Positions 1 through 8,915 of a stretch of DNA of 64,000 nt are shown here, in pieces. Both the position numbers and the translations under genes were made by a program. Where the stretch lies: positions 620,001 through 684,000 of the forward strand of contig NZ_JAENHL010000006.1 of assembly GCF_016595235.1 (NCBI RefSeq), in the 5' to 3' direction. The notes beneath the pieces were generated by a model. It did not search any database, was not told the DNA's origin, and saw only the letters and a program-made list of their open reading frames with translations. Positions within the stretch are counted from its first letter, which is position 1. Each line of letters begins with the position of its first letter. This DNA comes from Taklimakanibacter albus. GTDB taxonomy: Bacteria; Pseudomonadota; Alphaproteobacteria; Rhizobiales; Aestuariivirgaceae.

Positions 1-35
1 GTCCGGCGCCGGCGGAGTCCAAATAATTGGCGGAT

Positions 36-65
36 TTGGCCTTTACACCTTATTATTTGTACTAT
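36..65 (+). promoter_or_regulatory. Possible sigma70-type promoter for clpX
   Basis: A -35-like TTGGCC at 36-41 and a -10-like TACTAT at 60-65 are separated by 18 bp, about 145 bp before the clpX start. The rest of positions 1-209 shows no gene; the clpP gene that usually precedes clpX would lie to the left of the window. The assignment rests on pattern only. Confidence 0.3.
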
Positions 66-209
66 GGGAGCTACCCCTCCGGCAGCTGGCATGCCAGTTG
101 AATCAATTCTTGATTAACCAACGGGGCGCATGCTCAAATTGAGTCGGTCGTGTCAAAATGGTGACATCCACGCAGATACGGCCCGTTCAGAGTTCGAGGA
201 AGTATTGAA

Positions 210-1487
210 ATGACCAAGTCCGGTGGCGGCGACAGCAAGAACACCCTGTACTGCTCTTTCTGCGGAAAGAGTCAGCACGAGGTCCGCAAGCTCATTGCCG
301 GGCCGACGGTATTCATCTGCGACGAATGCGTGGAATTGTGCATGGACATCATCCGCGAGGAAAACAAATCCTCGCTGGTGAAGACCAAGGACGGCGTGCC
401 GACCCCGCACGAGATCCGCAAGGTTCTCGACGACTATGTCATCGGCCAGGACCACGCCAAGAAGGTCCTCTCGGTCGCGGTCCACAATCACTATAAGCGC
501 CTGAACCACGCGCAGAAGAACAACGACGTCGAGCTGGCGAAGTCGAACATTCTGCTGGTCGGTCCGACCGGCTGCGGCAAGACCTTGCTCGCCCAGACGC
601 TCGCCCGCATCCTCGACGTGCCCTTCACCATGGCCGATGCGACGACGCTCACCGAAGCCGGCTATGTCGGCGAGGACGTCGAGAACATCATCCTGAAGCT
701 GCTGCAGTCGGCCGACTACAATGTCGAGCGCGCTCAGCGCGGCATCGTCTATATCGACGAGGTCGACAAGATTTCGCGCAAGTCGGACAATCCCTCGATC
801 ACCCGCGACGTGTCGGGCGAGGGCGTGCAGCAGGCGCTCCTCAAGATCATGGAAGGAACCGTTGCCTCGGTTCCTCCGCAGGGCGGCCGCAAGCATCCGC
901 AGCAGGAGTTCCTGCAGGTCGACACCACCAACATCCTGTTCATCTGCGGCGGCGCTTTCGCCGGCCTCGAGCGCATCATCGCGCAGCGCGGCAAGGGCTC
1001 CGGCATCGGCTTCGGCGCCGAGGTCAAGTCGCCTGAAGATCGCCGCACCGGCGAGGTGTTGAAGACCCTGGAACCCGAAGACCTGCTCAAATTCGGTCTC
1101 ATCCCCGAATTCGTCGGCCGTCTTCCGGTCGTCGCCACGCTCGAGGATCTCGACGAGCCGGCGCTGATCCAGATCCTGAGCGAGCCGAAGAATGCGCTGG
1201 TCAAGCAGTATCAGCGTCTGTTCGAGCTCGAGGGCGTCAAGCTGACCATCGCCGAAGAGGCGATGCGCTCGATCGCCCGCAAGGCTATCGACCGCAAGAC
1301 CGGCGCCCGTGGCCTGCGCTCCATCATGGAAGCGATCCTTCTCGACACGATGTTCGATTTGCCGGCCATGGACGGGGTCCAGGAGGTCGTCATTTCGAGG
1401 GATGTCGTCGAAGGCGACGCGCGTCCCTTGCTGATCTATGCCGATCGCGAAAAGCAGCCGGTCAAAGCCGCCCCGGTCTCGGCCTGA
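210..1487 (+). CDS. clpX: ATP-dependent Clp protease ATP-binding subunit ClpX
   Basis: ClpX is the AAA+ unfoldase that recognises tagged or damaged proteins and threads them into the ClpP peptidase in the cytoplasm. The 425-residue product has the usual full length. It carries the N-terminal C4 zinc finger (Cys15, Cys18, Cys37, Cys40), a Walker A GPTGCGKT at 118-125, a Walker B with Asp183-Glu184, the GYVGEDVE pore loop and a sensor-2 GARGLR near the C-terminus. The start is preceded by a weak GAGGAAG site. The lon gene follows in the same direction after a 248-bp gap, the standard alphaproteobacterial clpX-lon order. The identification is secure. Confidence 0.98.
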   Translation: MTKSGGGDSKNTLYCSFCGKSQHEVRKLIAGPTVFICDECVELCMDIIREENKSSLVKTKDGVPTPHEIRKVLDDYVIGQDHAKKVLSVAVHNHYKRLNHAQKNNDVELAKSNILLVGPTGCGKTLLAQTLARILDVPFTMADATTLTEAGYVGEDVENIILKLLQSADYNVERAQRGIVYIDEVDKISRKSDNPSITRDVSGEGVQQALLKIMEGTVASVPPQGGRKHPQQEFLQVDTTNILFICGGAFAGLERIIAQRGKGSGIGFGAEVKSPEDRRTGEVLKTLEPEDLLKFGLIPEFVGRLPVVATLEDLDEPALIQILSEPKNALVKQYQRLFELEGVKLTIAEEAMRSIARKAIDRKTGARGLRSIMEAILLDTMFDLPAMDGVQEVVISRDVVEGDARPLLIYADREKQPVKAAPVSA

Positions 1488-1490
1488 AGC

Positions 1491-1520
1491 GGGCCGGGAA
1501 CCGGTAGAGCGGGCCCTTTT
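1491..1520 (+). terminator. Weak intrinsic terminator after clpX
   Basis: GGGCC at 1491-1495 can pair with GGCCC at 1512-1516, followed by TTTT. The stem is short and the loop is long, so this is only a plausible terminator separating clpX from lon. Confidence 0.35.
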
Positions 1521-1529
1521 GTCAAGGGA

Positions 1530-1557
1530 TTGAAATACGTTAACGCTGCCTCCATGT
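1530..1557 (+). promoter_or_regulatory. RpoH-like heat-shock promoter for lon
   Basis: TTGAAA at 1530-1535 and CCATGT at 1552-1557 are 16 bp apart and resemble the heat-shock sigma-32 pattern (TTGAAA ... CCATNT). It lies 178 bp before lon, a classic heat-shock gene. The long leader to the start codon leaves room for other promoters. Confidence 0.4.
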
Positions 1558-1735
1558 GAGGAGCGGATTTAAGCTGTCCGTCCGTCGAGTTCCGCGTAAA
1601 CTGCGTAATTGCGGATAGGTACAGCTTGGATCCCGGCACCGAAAGTCCGTGGCTTAAAGTTGATGCGTTTGCCCAGCGGGAAGCGTATCCAGAGTGCGGA
1701 TTTCACGCGTGGCCTAACCCGCGAAAGGAAACAAA

Positions 1736-4174
1736 ATGACCTCGACTCCCTCCCGGCCAGCTTCTTCAGCCGGACCCGAAACGCTCCCTGTCCTCCCGCT
1801 TCGCGATATCGTCGTTTTCCCGCACATGATCGTGCCGCTCTTCGTCGGCCGCGAGAAGTCCATCCGCGCGCTCGAGGACGTGATGCGCGAGGAGAAGCGC
1901 ATTCTGCTGGTGGCGCAGAAGAACCCGGCGGACGATGATCCGCAGGCCAATGCCATCTACGAGGTCGGCACGCTCGCCCAGGTCCTGCAGCTCCTCAAGC
2001 TGCCGGATGGCACCGTCAAAGTCCTCGTCGAGGGGCTGGAGCGCGCCAAGATCGAAAGCTTCACCGACCGCGCCGAATTCTTCGAGGCGAAGGTCAATGT
2101 CCTGCCCGACGACACCGACGACCAGGCCGAGACCGAGGCTTTGTCGCGCACCGCCATGGCGCAGTTCGAGAGCTATGTGAAGCTCAACAAGAAGGTGCCG
2201 CAGGAAGTGATGGCGACTTTGTCGCAGATCACCGACTATGCGAAGCTCGCCGACACGATCGCCGCGCACCTCGCCATCAAGATTCCCGAGAAGCAGGAAC
2301 TGCTCGAGCTGACTTCGGCCTCGAAGCGTCTTGAGAAGGTCTATGCGCTCATGGAAAGCGAGATCTCGGTCCTTCAGGTCGAGAAGCGCATCCGCTCGCG
2401 CGTCAAGCGCCAGATGGAGAAGACCCAGCGCGAGTACTATTTGAATGAGCAGATGAAGGCCATTCAGAAGGAACTCGGCGATGGCGACGAGCGCGACGAG
2501 TTGAACGAGCTCGACCAGAAGATCAAGAACACCAAGCTCTCCAAGGAAGCGCGCGAGCGCGCTGATGCGGAACTGAAGAAGCTCCGTCAGATGAGCCCGA
2601 TGTCGGCCGAGGCGACGGTGGTGCGCAACTATCTCGACTGGCTGCTCAACATACCGTGGGGCCAGAAGAGCAAGATCAAGCGCGACCTCAAATTCGCCGA
2701 TGACACACTCAATTCCGATCACTTCGGACTCGAGAAAGTGAAGGAGCGCATCGTCGAGTATCTCGCCGTGCAGAGCCGCACCAACAAGCTGCGTGGGCCG
2801 ATCCTGTGCCTCGTCGGCCCTCCGGGTGTCGGCAAGACCTCGCTCGGCAAGTCGATCGCCAAGGCGACGGGTCGCGAATTCATCCGCATGTCGCTTGGCG
2901 GCGTGCGCGACGAGGCCGAGATCCGTGGTCATCGCCGCACCTATATCGGCTCGATGCCCGGCAAGGTCATCCAGTCGATGAGGAAGGCCAAGAAGTCCAA
3001 CCCGCTCTTCCTGCTCGACGAGATCGACAAGATGGGCATGGATTTCCGCGGCGATCCGTCATCGGCGCTTCTCGAAGTGCTGGATCCTGAGCAGAATTCG
3101 TCCTTCATGGACCACTATCTCGAGGTCGAGTACGATCTCTCGAATGTGATGTTCGTGACCACGGCGAATACGCTCAATATCCCGCCGGCCCTGATGGACC
3201 GCATGGAGATCATCCGCATCGCCGGCTATACCGAGCAGGAGAAGCTCGAGATCGCCAAGCGCCATCTGCTCCCCAAGGCCATGGAGAACCACGGCCTGGA
3301 GAAGAAGGAGTTCGAGCTCACCGATGCCGGCATCATGGAAGTGATCCGCCGCTATACGCGGGAAGCCGGTGTGCGCAATCTCGAGCGTGAGATCAACTCG
3401 CTCTCCCGCAAGGCGATCAAGGACATCATGATGTCCAAGAACGTCAAGAAGAAGATCAAGGCGACACCCGACATCGTCGAGAAGTATCTTGGCGTGCCGA
3501 AGTTCCGCCATGGCGAAATCGACCAGGAAGATCAGGTGGGTGTGGTCACCGGTCTCGCCTGGACCGAGGTCGGCGGCGAGATCCTCACCATCGAAGCGCT
3601 CATGATGCCGGGCAAGGGCAAGATGACCGTCACCGGCAACTTGCGCGACGTGATGAAGGAATCGATCTCTGCTGCGTCCTCCTATGTGCGCTCCAGGGCC
3701 ACCGATATCGGCGTCAAGCCGCCGGTGTTCGACAAGAAGGACATCCACGTGCATGTGCCGGAAGGCGCTACGCCGAAGGACGGTCCCTCGGCTGGCATCG
3801 CGATGGTTACGGCAATCGTCTCGGTGATGACCGGCATCCCGGTCCGCAAGGATGTGGCGATGACGGGTGAGATCACACTCAGAGGTCGCATCCTGCCGAT
3901 CGGCGGGCTCAAGGAGAAACTCCTTGCAGCGCTCCGCGCGGGCATCAAGAAGGTCATGATCCCGGAAGAAAATGCCAAGGATCTGGCCGACATCCCGGAC
4001 AATGTGAAGTCCGAGATGGAGATCATTCCGGTCGCCCGGATGGACGAGGTGCTGCATCACGCTCTGACGCGCTACCCCGATCCCATCACCTGGGATGAGG
4101 AGGCCGAGGAGGCCGCCGCCCGCGCCGCCGCCCGCAAGGGCGATGATGCCGGCGAGGCCATGACCGCCCACTGA
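1736..4174 (+). CDS. lon: ATP-dependent Lon protease
   Basis: Lon is a homohexameric cytoplasmic AAA+ serine protease that degrades misfolded and regulatory proteins. The 812-residue product has an N-terminal LAN substrate domain (about 18-215), a coiled middle region, an AAA+ module with Walker A GPPGVGKT at 361-368, and a C-terminal protease domain. The catalytic dyad is Ser685 in the KDGPSAG motif and Lys728 in GGLKEKLL. An AAAGGAAA ribosome site precedes the ATG. The gene ends at a strong terminator, so it is probably monocistronic. Length and motifs are normal. Confidence 0.98.
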   Translation: MTSTPSRPASSAGPETLPVLPLRDIVVFPHMIVPLFVGREKSIRALEDVMREEKRILLVAQKNPADDDPQANAIYEVGTLAQVLQLLKLPDGTVKVLVEGLERAKIESFTDRAEFFEAKVNVLPDDTDDQAETEALSRTAMAQFESYVKLNKKVPQEVMATLSQITDYAKLADTIAAHLAIKIPEKQELLELTSASKRLEKVYALMESEISVLQVEKRIRSRVKRQMEKTQREYYLNEQMKAIQKELGDGDERDELNELDQKIKNTKLSKEARERADAELKKLRQMSPMSAEATVVRNYLDWLLNIPWGQKSKIKRDLKFADDTLNSDHFGLEKVKERIVEYLAVQSRTNKLRGPILCLVGPPGVGKTSLGKSIAKATGREFIRMSLGGVRDEAEIRGHRRTYIGSMPGKVIQSMRKAKKSNPLFLLDEIDKMGMDFRGDPSSALLEVLDPEQNSSFMDHYLEVEYDLSNVMFVTTANTLNIPPALMDRMEIIRIAGYTEQEKLEIAKRHLLPKAMENHGLEKKEFELTDAGIMEVIRRYTREAGVRNLEREINSLSRKAIKDIMMSKNVKKKIKATPDIVEKYLGVPKFRHGEIDQEDQVGVVTGLAWTEVGGEILTIEALMMPGKGKMTVTGNLRDVMKESISAASSYVRSRATDIGVKPPVFDKKDIHVHVPEGATPKDGPSAGIAMVTAIVSVMTGIPVRKDVAMTGEITLRGRILPIGGLKEKLLAALRAGIKKVMIPEENAKDLADIPDNVKSEMEIIPVARMDEVLHHALTRYPDPITWDEEAEEAAARAAARKGDDAGEAMTAH

Positions 4175-4233
4175 AACGCCACCGGATTCCCATAGGAATC
4201 AAGGGTTTCGGCGAATCAGTCTGATCAAAAAAT

Positions 4234-4268
4234 GCGCGGCGTCTCCGTCAGGAGGCGCCGCGTTTTTA
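4234..4268 (+). terminator. Strong intrinsic terminator after lon
   Basis: A 12-bp stem, CGCGGCG(T)CTCC with GGAG(G)CGCCGCG around a GTCA loop, is followed by TTTTTATT. It lies about 60 bp after the lon stop codon and before the HU gene. Confidence 0.9.
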
Positions 4269-4416
4269 TTGCGGGGTGCCAATAAGCGCTTGAATTGAAC
4301 CGCGAATTCAGGGGCCGGAGAATAGCCCTTGCAATGCCGGTTCGTTGGACGACCATGCCGGTCAATGGCGTGTTGCGTAGTGCGTGAGCTCACTCATCAA
4401 AACGAGGATCGAGGTC

Positions 4417-4692
4417 ATGAACAAAAACGAACTCATCGCCAAAGTGGCAAAGGATGCCAAGCTGACCAAGGGCGAAGCGGGCGAGGCGGTCGTCGCCACC
4501 CTCGCCAACATCATGCGGGCGCTGCGTGGCGGCGACGATGTCAGGCTGGTCGGCTTCGGCACATTTTCGGTGACGCGCCGCAAAGCGGGCCAGGCGCGTA
4601 ATCCGCAGAACGGCCAGATGATCAAGCTTCCGGCATCGAAGCGGCCGAAATTCAAGGCCGGCAAAAACTTGAAGAAGGCGGTGAACGGCTAG
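4417..4692 (+). CDS. hupB: HU family DNA-binding protein
   Basis: HU is a small nucleoid protein that binds and bends DNA as a dimer. The 91-residue product begins MNKNELIAKVAKDAKL and has the typical HU fold: a helical dimerisation half followed by the DNA-binding arm with RNPQNGQ and a basic C-terminus ending KKAVNG. The ATG at 4417 is chosen over upstream in-frame starts because it has GAGGTC nearby and matches the family N-terminus. It sits alone between two strong terminators, consistent with a separate high-level transcription unit. Confidence 0.95.
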   Translation: MNKNELIAKVAKDAKLTKGEAGEAVVATLANIMRALRGGDDVRLVGFGTFSVTRRKAGQARNPQNGQMIKLPASKRPKFKAGKNLKKAVNG

Positions 4693-4724
4693 AACATTTC
4701 ACTCCAGCTACTCAAATCACATCG

Positions 4725-4763
4725 GCCCCGCATGCCCTTCAGAACATGCGGGGCATTTTATTT
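4725..4763 (+). terminator. Strong intrinsic terminator after the HU gene
   Basis: A perfect 10-bp stem GCCCCGCATG / CATGCGGGGC (4725-4734 and 4745-4754) is followed by ATTTTATTT. It also shows that the next gene cannot start before about 4765. Confidence 0.92.
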
Positions 4764-4863
4764 GAATTGGTCAGTGGTTCGGTTTCAGCCTTCCGCCATC
4801 ATCCCGCCCGATCCGTCCTTTCATCTCCTGACACCAAATAGCGCCGCCGCGCGTAAAGGGGGG

Positions 4864-5643
4864 ATGATGGCTACTGCGAAGGAACAGGGCGAGCTGTGGG
4901 GCGCCAGGGCGCGTGATTGGGCGCGCTGTGGCGAACCGGCTTGGCGCGACGTCTTCACCGCCGTTCTCGATCAGGCGGGGATCGGGCAAGGCACCTGCCA
5001 TCTCGACATTGGTTGCGGCGCGGGCGGTACCCTGGTTCTGGCGCAGGAGCGCGGCGCCGTGGTTTCAGGCTTCGACGCGGCGGAGAATCTGGCCGCCATC
5101 GCACGCGAGCGCTTGGGCTCGGTCGACATCCGGGTGGGCGACATGCAGGCTTTGCCTTTTGCCGATGAGAGCTTCGATGCGGTGACCGGAATCAATGTCT
5201 TCCAGTTCGCCGATGATCCGGCCAAGGCATTTGCCGAGGCGAGGCGCGTGGCACGCGCCGGTGGTGCGGTGACGATGCTGGTCTGGGGCCAGCGCGACAA
5301 ATGCGAATTGATGAGCGAGGTGATGCCGGCCGTCTGGGCACTCGACCCGCCGAAGCCGCCGCCGGCACGACCGCCGCTCGCCGAGACCGCGGAGGGGTTC
5401 ATGCGCGCCGCCGGGCTCGATCTCGAAGTCTGCGGCGATCTCATCGCGACCTTGATCTATGCCGACCGCGACGCCGCCGCCAACGCCATCCTGGCGGCTT
5501 CGGAGAGCACGGTGCGCCATGCCGGAGAGGCGAAGGTGCGGGGCGCGCTCAATGCGGCGCTGGCCCCCTTTGCCGGCGCCGATGACGGCCGGGTGAGACT
5601 GCGGAACATGTTCCGGCTGGTGACCGGAAGGCGCCCGGCCTGA
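4864..5643 (+). CDS. Class I SAM-dependent methyltransferase
   Basis: This 259-residue protein has the Rossmann-fold SAM-binding motif I, HLDIGCGAGG, near residue 47 and a motif II region RVGDMQALPFADESFDAV typical of the UbiE/Methyltransf_11 type. The substrate cannot be told from sequence. The ATG at 4864 (or 4867) follows a purine run AAAGGGGG; upstream in-frame starts fall in the HU terminator. It stands alone before tRNA-Val with no obvious pathway partner. The methyltransferase fold is well supported and the role is unknown. Confidence 0.85.
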   Translation: MMATAKEQGELWGARARDWARCGEPAWRDVFTAVLDQAGIGQGTCHLDIGCGAGGTLVLAQERGAVVSGFDAAENLAAIARERLGSVDIRVGDMQALPFADESFDAVTGINVFQFADDPAKAFAEARRVARAGGAVTMLVWGQRDKCELMSEVMPAVWALDPPKPPPARPPLAETAEGFMRAAGLDLEVCGDLIATLIYADRDAAANAILAASESTVRHAGEAKVRGALNAALAPFAGADDGRVRLRNMFRLVTGRRPA

Positions 5644-5648
5644 CAGGC

Positions 5649-5677
5649 TTGCTTTAAGGGGCCCCGGCAGCTAATAC
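5649..5677 (+). promoter_or_regulatory. Promoter of tRNA-Val
   Basis: TTGCTT at 5649-5654 and TAATAC at 5672-5677 are exactly 17 bp apart, with the tRNA 5' end 12 bp after the -10 element. This is a good housekeeping-type promoter just after the methyltransferase stop codon. Confidence 0.7.
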
Positions 5678-5689
5678 CCCGGCTGGAGC

Positions 5690-5765
<76 letters not shown>

Positions 5766-5854
5766 GTTCTCTCTCGGCGGCAATATGATTTCACCCGGCA
5801 TGGAACGGCGGGTTCGCGCGTATGTGCGTGATCAACTGGCCTCGTGGAGGTTCC

Positions 5855-6355
5855 ATGATCACCGCCCATCCCGCCATCGTCATCCGTCGCGCCATGGCCG
5901 AAGACGAGCCGGCCATTCACGCGATGGTACGCCGCGAGCGGCTCAATCCGCATCACCTCCATTTCCGCAACTTCGCAGTCGCCGTCAGTGGCGGCGAGCT
6001 CATCGGCGCCAGCCAGATACGTCATTACCGCGACGGCTCGCGCGAGCTCGGATCGGTCGTCGTGGCGCCTCTCTGGCGCGGCTGCGGAGTTTCGGCGCGC
6101 ATCATTGACTTCCTTCTCGGCGGCGAAACGAACGCCGTTCACGTGATCACCCGCAAGCGTCACGCGCATCACTATAAGCGCTGGGGCTTCGAGCCCATTC
6201 CGGCGCGCCTGGTGCCAGGCCCGATCCGCTTGAACTTCCGCATCGGCGATACGATCGGCACCGTCATGGCGCTTCTGCAGCGCAGGCGGGTCAACCGGCT
6301 GATGATCCTGCGCCGTCCGGCTTCGCCCGCTCCGGAAACCCGTATTGCCGCGTGA
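5855..6355 (+). CDS. GNAT-family acetyltransferase
   Basis: The 166-residue product shows the GNAT acetyl-CoA binding core: VVVAPLWRGCGVSARIIDFLL (motif A with the R-G-x-G/A type turn) and HYKRWGFEPI near residue 108 (motif B). Its acceptor substrate is unknown. The ATG at 5855 has GGAGG four bases upstream and is preferred over the in-frame start at 5822, which overlaps nothing useful. It lies just after tRNA-Val. The last residues are Arg/Ala-rich and not conserved-looking. Confidence 0.75.
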   Translation: MITAHPAIVIRRAMAEDEPAIHAMVRRERLNPHHLHFRNFAVAVSGGELIGASQIRHYRDGSRELGSVVVAPLWRGCGVSARIIDFLLGGETNAVHVITRKRHAHHYKRWGFEPIPARLVPGPIRLNFRIGDTIGTVMALLQRRRVNRLMILRRPASPAPETRIAA

Positions 6356-6442
6356 GACTTCCGTCTTGCCCGCTTGCGAACTTCCTTGTCGGAATATTCG
6401 ATATGTGTAAGGTCGCCTGCGGTTTGGCTTGGGAGAAAGCGC

Positions 6443-6865
6443 GTGACAACAACAAGAATAGTTCTGGCGATGATGGCCGTAGCCCTTTCGGCCGGCGCGG
6501 CATTGGCACTCGAGGCGGTGACGGTCACGCCGCTCTACGAGAAAACCGAAACGGCATCCGGAAAGCCGATCGTCCTCCCGCAGAACAACGTAAGGGTGAT
6601 TGTTTCCACCTTTGATATCGCGCCGGGCGCCACGCTGCCGGTCCACAAGCATCCTTTCGCGCGTTATGCCGTCGTTCAGGCGGGAACGCTGAAGGTCATC
6701 AATGTCGAGACCAATGAAGCCAAGATCTACAAGACCGGTGATTTCGTCGTTGAAATGATCAACCAGTGGCACCGCGCCGAGAATATCGGGAGTGACGCGG
6801 TCAAGCTGCTGGTGATCGATCAGGTCGAAGGAAGTGCGGCGAATACGATTCTGAAGGGTCAGTAG
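6443..6865 (+). CDS. Exported cupin-domain protein
   Basis: A 140-residue protein with an N-terminal signal sequence (hydrophobic VLAMMAVALSAGAALA) and a single cupin barrel. Cupin motif 1 is ATLPVHKHPFARYAVVQAG and motif 2 is GDFVVEMINQWHRAEN, with histidines able to bind a metal. The GTG at 6443 is chosen because it gives a clean signal peptide and has GGGAGA upstream; the ATG at 6374 would put about 23 unrelated residues in front. Role is unknown; periplasmic location is inferred. It converges on the next gene. Confidence 0.7.
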   Translation: MTTTRIVLAMMAVALSAGAALALEAVTVTPLYEKTETASGKPIVLPQNNVRVIVSTFDIAPGATLPVHKHPFARYAVVQAGTLKVINVETNEAKIYKTGDFVVEMINQWHRAENIGSDAVKLLVIDQVEGSAANTILKGQ

Positions 6866-6876
6866 ACCATAGGGAC

Positions 6877-7407
6877 TCAGTCGCCCAGGAAACTCCTGCT
6901 GTTGCAGGAGACTTCCGCTTTGCCTTCGGCGAAGGAGGGAGCCCCGACGACGAGCTTGGTATCGCCTTTGACCATAGCGCGTTCGTTGATCCGCTTGATC
7001 CATTCATCGAGAGCGGGGCGCTCCGCATTGGTGATGAGCCGCAGGCCCGTGCCGGCCGATGTTCCGGGGCCCCGATAATAGAGCCGCGGGAAGAGCTCGA
7101 TGAGGAGGGGATCCTCGGCCGAAGCGCAGATATGTGTGAAGCGGACGCCCTCGATTGCGAGCGGCGGACGCAGGCTCCAGCAGGTCTCGCTGTCGACGCG
7201 CGCGCCCTTCTTGAGATCGATACGCTTGGTCTTGTTGAGATAAAGCAGCATCGCCGTCGGATCGGGCGGATAGGCGCAGGCGATCTGGCGGACGGCATGG
7301 TCGATGAAGCGATCATCGCCATCTTGAGCCCGGGCCGAAACCGGGGCAGCGATCGTCAGGACAAGGATTAAACCGGCGACCCAGGCCGGTCTTGCCGATA
7401 TGGCCAT
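6877..7407 (-). CDS. Exported protein of unknown function
   Basis: A 176-residue product with a clear signal peptide (AGLILVLTIAAPVSARA, cleavage near residue 27). The mature part has four cysteines that could form two disulfides and no motif I recognise. It is transcribed toward the cupin gene with an 11-bp gap between the stops. GGGGGAAC precedes the ATG. Presumably periplasmic. Confidence 0.65.
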   Translation of the reverse strand: MAISARPAWVAGLILVLTIAAPVSARAQDGDDRFIDHAVRQIACAYPPDPTAMLLYLNKTKRIDLKKGARVDSETCWSLRPPLAIEGVRFTHICASAEDPLLIELFPRLYYRGPGTSAGTGLRLITNAERPALDEWIKRINERAMVKGDTKLVVGAPSFAEGKAEVSCNSRSFLGD

Positions 7408-7627
7408 GACAGTTCCCCCTTAACGGCGCAGCAGATGTTGAGAATACATCAGAGGGACAGTTGGGCAAGGCTGACGGGTAATTGCCCCGCAATGTCCCGA
7501 GATGCCCCGAGACGCCATTTTGTCTGCGCGCTATCACCACGAGAAAGACAGGGGATCGGCGTAGAGCCGGAAGCCGGGCGGGCCTTATGTGCCTGATTTA
7601 TCTGCAACCTTGAACTGGGAGACCCTC

Positions 7628-8065
7628 ATGAATCTGGGACGGAAATCTGTTTGCGCGGGCGCCCTGGCGGTGCTCGTGGGAGCCTCGACCTTCGCTTTTG
7701 CCGGCGACAGGATGAGCCCTGAGCAGTTCGCCAATCTGCGCATGCGCGTCGAGACCGGCACGGCGCTTGCGGCCATCGCCGAGCACGAGAAGGACGGCGA
7801 GATGATGCTCGTCGCCGCCAAGCTTCTCTCGACCGTCGGACCGGTCGAGCTGCGCGGCAAGAAAAAAGCCGACGGCAAGCCTGAGCACTATGACATCAAG
7901 AAGATGGTCGAGGCGGCGAAAAGCATGGGCGCCAAGCCCGACGAGAAGGCGGCCAAGCTCGAAATGTCGCCCAAGGCCGGCATGGTGGCGAGCTATTGCG
8001 CGCTCGGTGCCTGGATCCAGACCTGCGATTACCAAGGCTACTGCCGCTGGGAATATCAGTGCTGA
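7628..8065 (+). CDS. Exported protein of unknown function, Cys-rich C-terminus
   Basis: A 145-residue protein starting MNLGRKSVCAG with a signal peptide ending near AFA-GD. The body is charged and probably helical, and the last 20 residues (ALGAWIQTCDYQGYCRWEYQC) hold three cysteines and aromatic residues, suggesting a disulfide-bonded or surface-exposed tail. The ATG at 7628 is chosen over 7589 because it gives the signal peptide and has GGGAGACC in front. I do not recognise the family. Confidence 0.65.
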   Translation: MNLGRKSVCAGALAVLVGASTFAFAGDRMSPEQFANLRMRVETGTALAAIAEHEKDGEMMLVAAKLLSTVGPVELRGKKKADGKPEHYDIKKMVEAAKSMGAKPDEKAAKLEMSPKAGMVASYCALGAWIQTCDYQGYCRWEYQC

Positions 8066-8113
8066 GGTGACTGCGCCGGGAAGCGCATTTTCGCAGGAGG
8101 TGCGCTCCTCGGA

Positions 8114-8854
8114 TTACGGCGCTACCAAGGGGGCGGCTTCTGGCTTTGCAGCGGTTGCCGGTGGCTGTTCACCAGCGCGCATCTCCGCGATCTGCTGGAC
8201 GACGAAAGGCTTGAATTTCGCGATAACCTTTCGCTCCACCTCCCGCTTTTGCGCCGCGGTCGGCGCCGCGAGTTTTACGTAGTCCATCAGCAACGGGGCG
8301 CATTGGCTGAGCGTGGCCTTCACGATGGCCTCGGCACTTTCGGTCGTCGTGGTGGCCTGGCTCCGGGACGAGTCGGCCCCACAGTCGAACAGCCGGTCCA
8401 GCGCCGTCCAGGATTCCTCCTCCTGCGGCGACCGTTGGTGGGGCTCTACGGCGAGCTTACGTTGGATCGCGTCATCGAGTGCCGGCAGGATGGTGTTCTG
8501 CGAGATACTGTCGAAGGCGGCTCTGACCTTGTCATCATCGCCATAGGCGCTGGTGAGGACGGCGTGGAGATGATCGAATTCTTTCGCGCAGGCGCGGAAT
8601 ACCTCCCGACCGGCCAGATATCCTGGCGATGTGGCGTCAGGGTCGATCGTGATATGAACGATGGCGCAATCGCGGAAGGCATAGACTGCCGGATCGCCGA
8701 CAGTCTGCCACCACGCCTTGACGAGGGGCGTCGGGCCGTTCTCCCTCTGAGGCGGCTTGGCGCGTTCGTTCTCATGGCCGCGTTCAGCCCAGGCCGGAAT
8801 TGCACCGACAAGAAGCGCAATGACGATCAGTACGCTGCGCATTGTTACCGCCAC
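8114..8854 (-). CDS. Exported protein of unknown function
   Basis: A 246-residue product with signal peptide (SVLIVIALLVGAIPAWA) and a mostly helical mature region with four cysteines (DCAIVH, RACAKEF, DCGAD, SQCAPLL), then a Pro/Ala-rich tail. An alternative start four codons in (8842) is equally likely. It converges with the preceding exported-protein gene. No family is recognised; the composition suggests a periplasmic protein. Confidence 0.6.
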   Translation of the reverse strand: MAVTMRSVLIVIALLVGAIPAWAERGHENERAKPPQRENGPTPLVKAWWQTVGDPAVYAFRDCAIVHITIDPDATSPGYLAGREVFRACAKEFDHLHAVLTSAYGDDDKVRAAFDSISQNTILPALDDAIQRKLAVEPHQRSPQEEESWTALDRLFDCGADSSRSQATTTTESAEAIVKATLSQCAPLLMDYVKLAAPTAAQKREVERKVIAKFKPFVVQQIAEMRAGEQPPATAAKPEAAPLVAP

Positions 8855-8915
8855 CCAGAGAGGTCTCAGGCCAGATTAGGCCAATTTGTCCCGACGGCAA
8901 GCGTGCTGTTTACAG

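Noticed and set aside
4291-4310. Inverted repeat TGAATT-N8-AATTCA upstream of the HU gene
   Set aside because: It is short and AT-rich in part, and no known regulator fits; too weak to annotate as a site.
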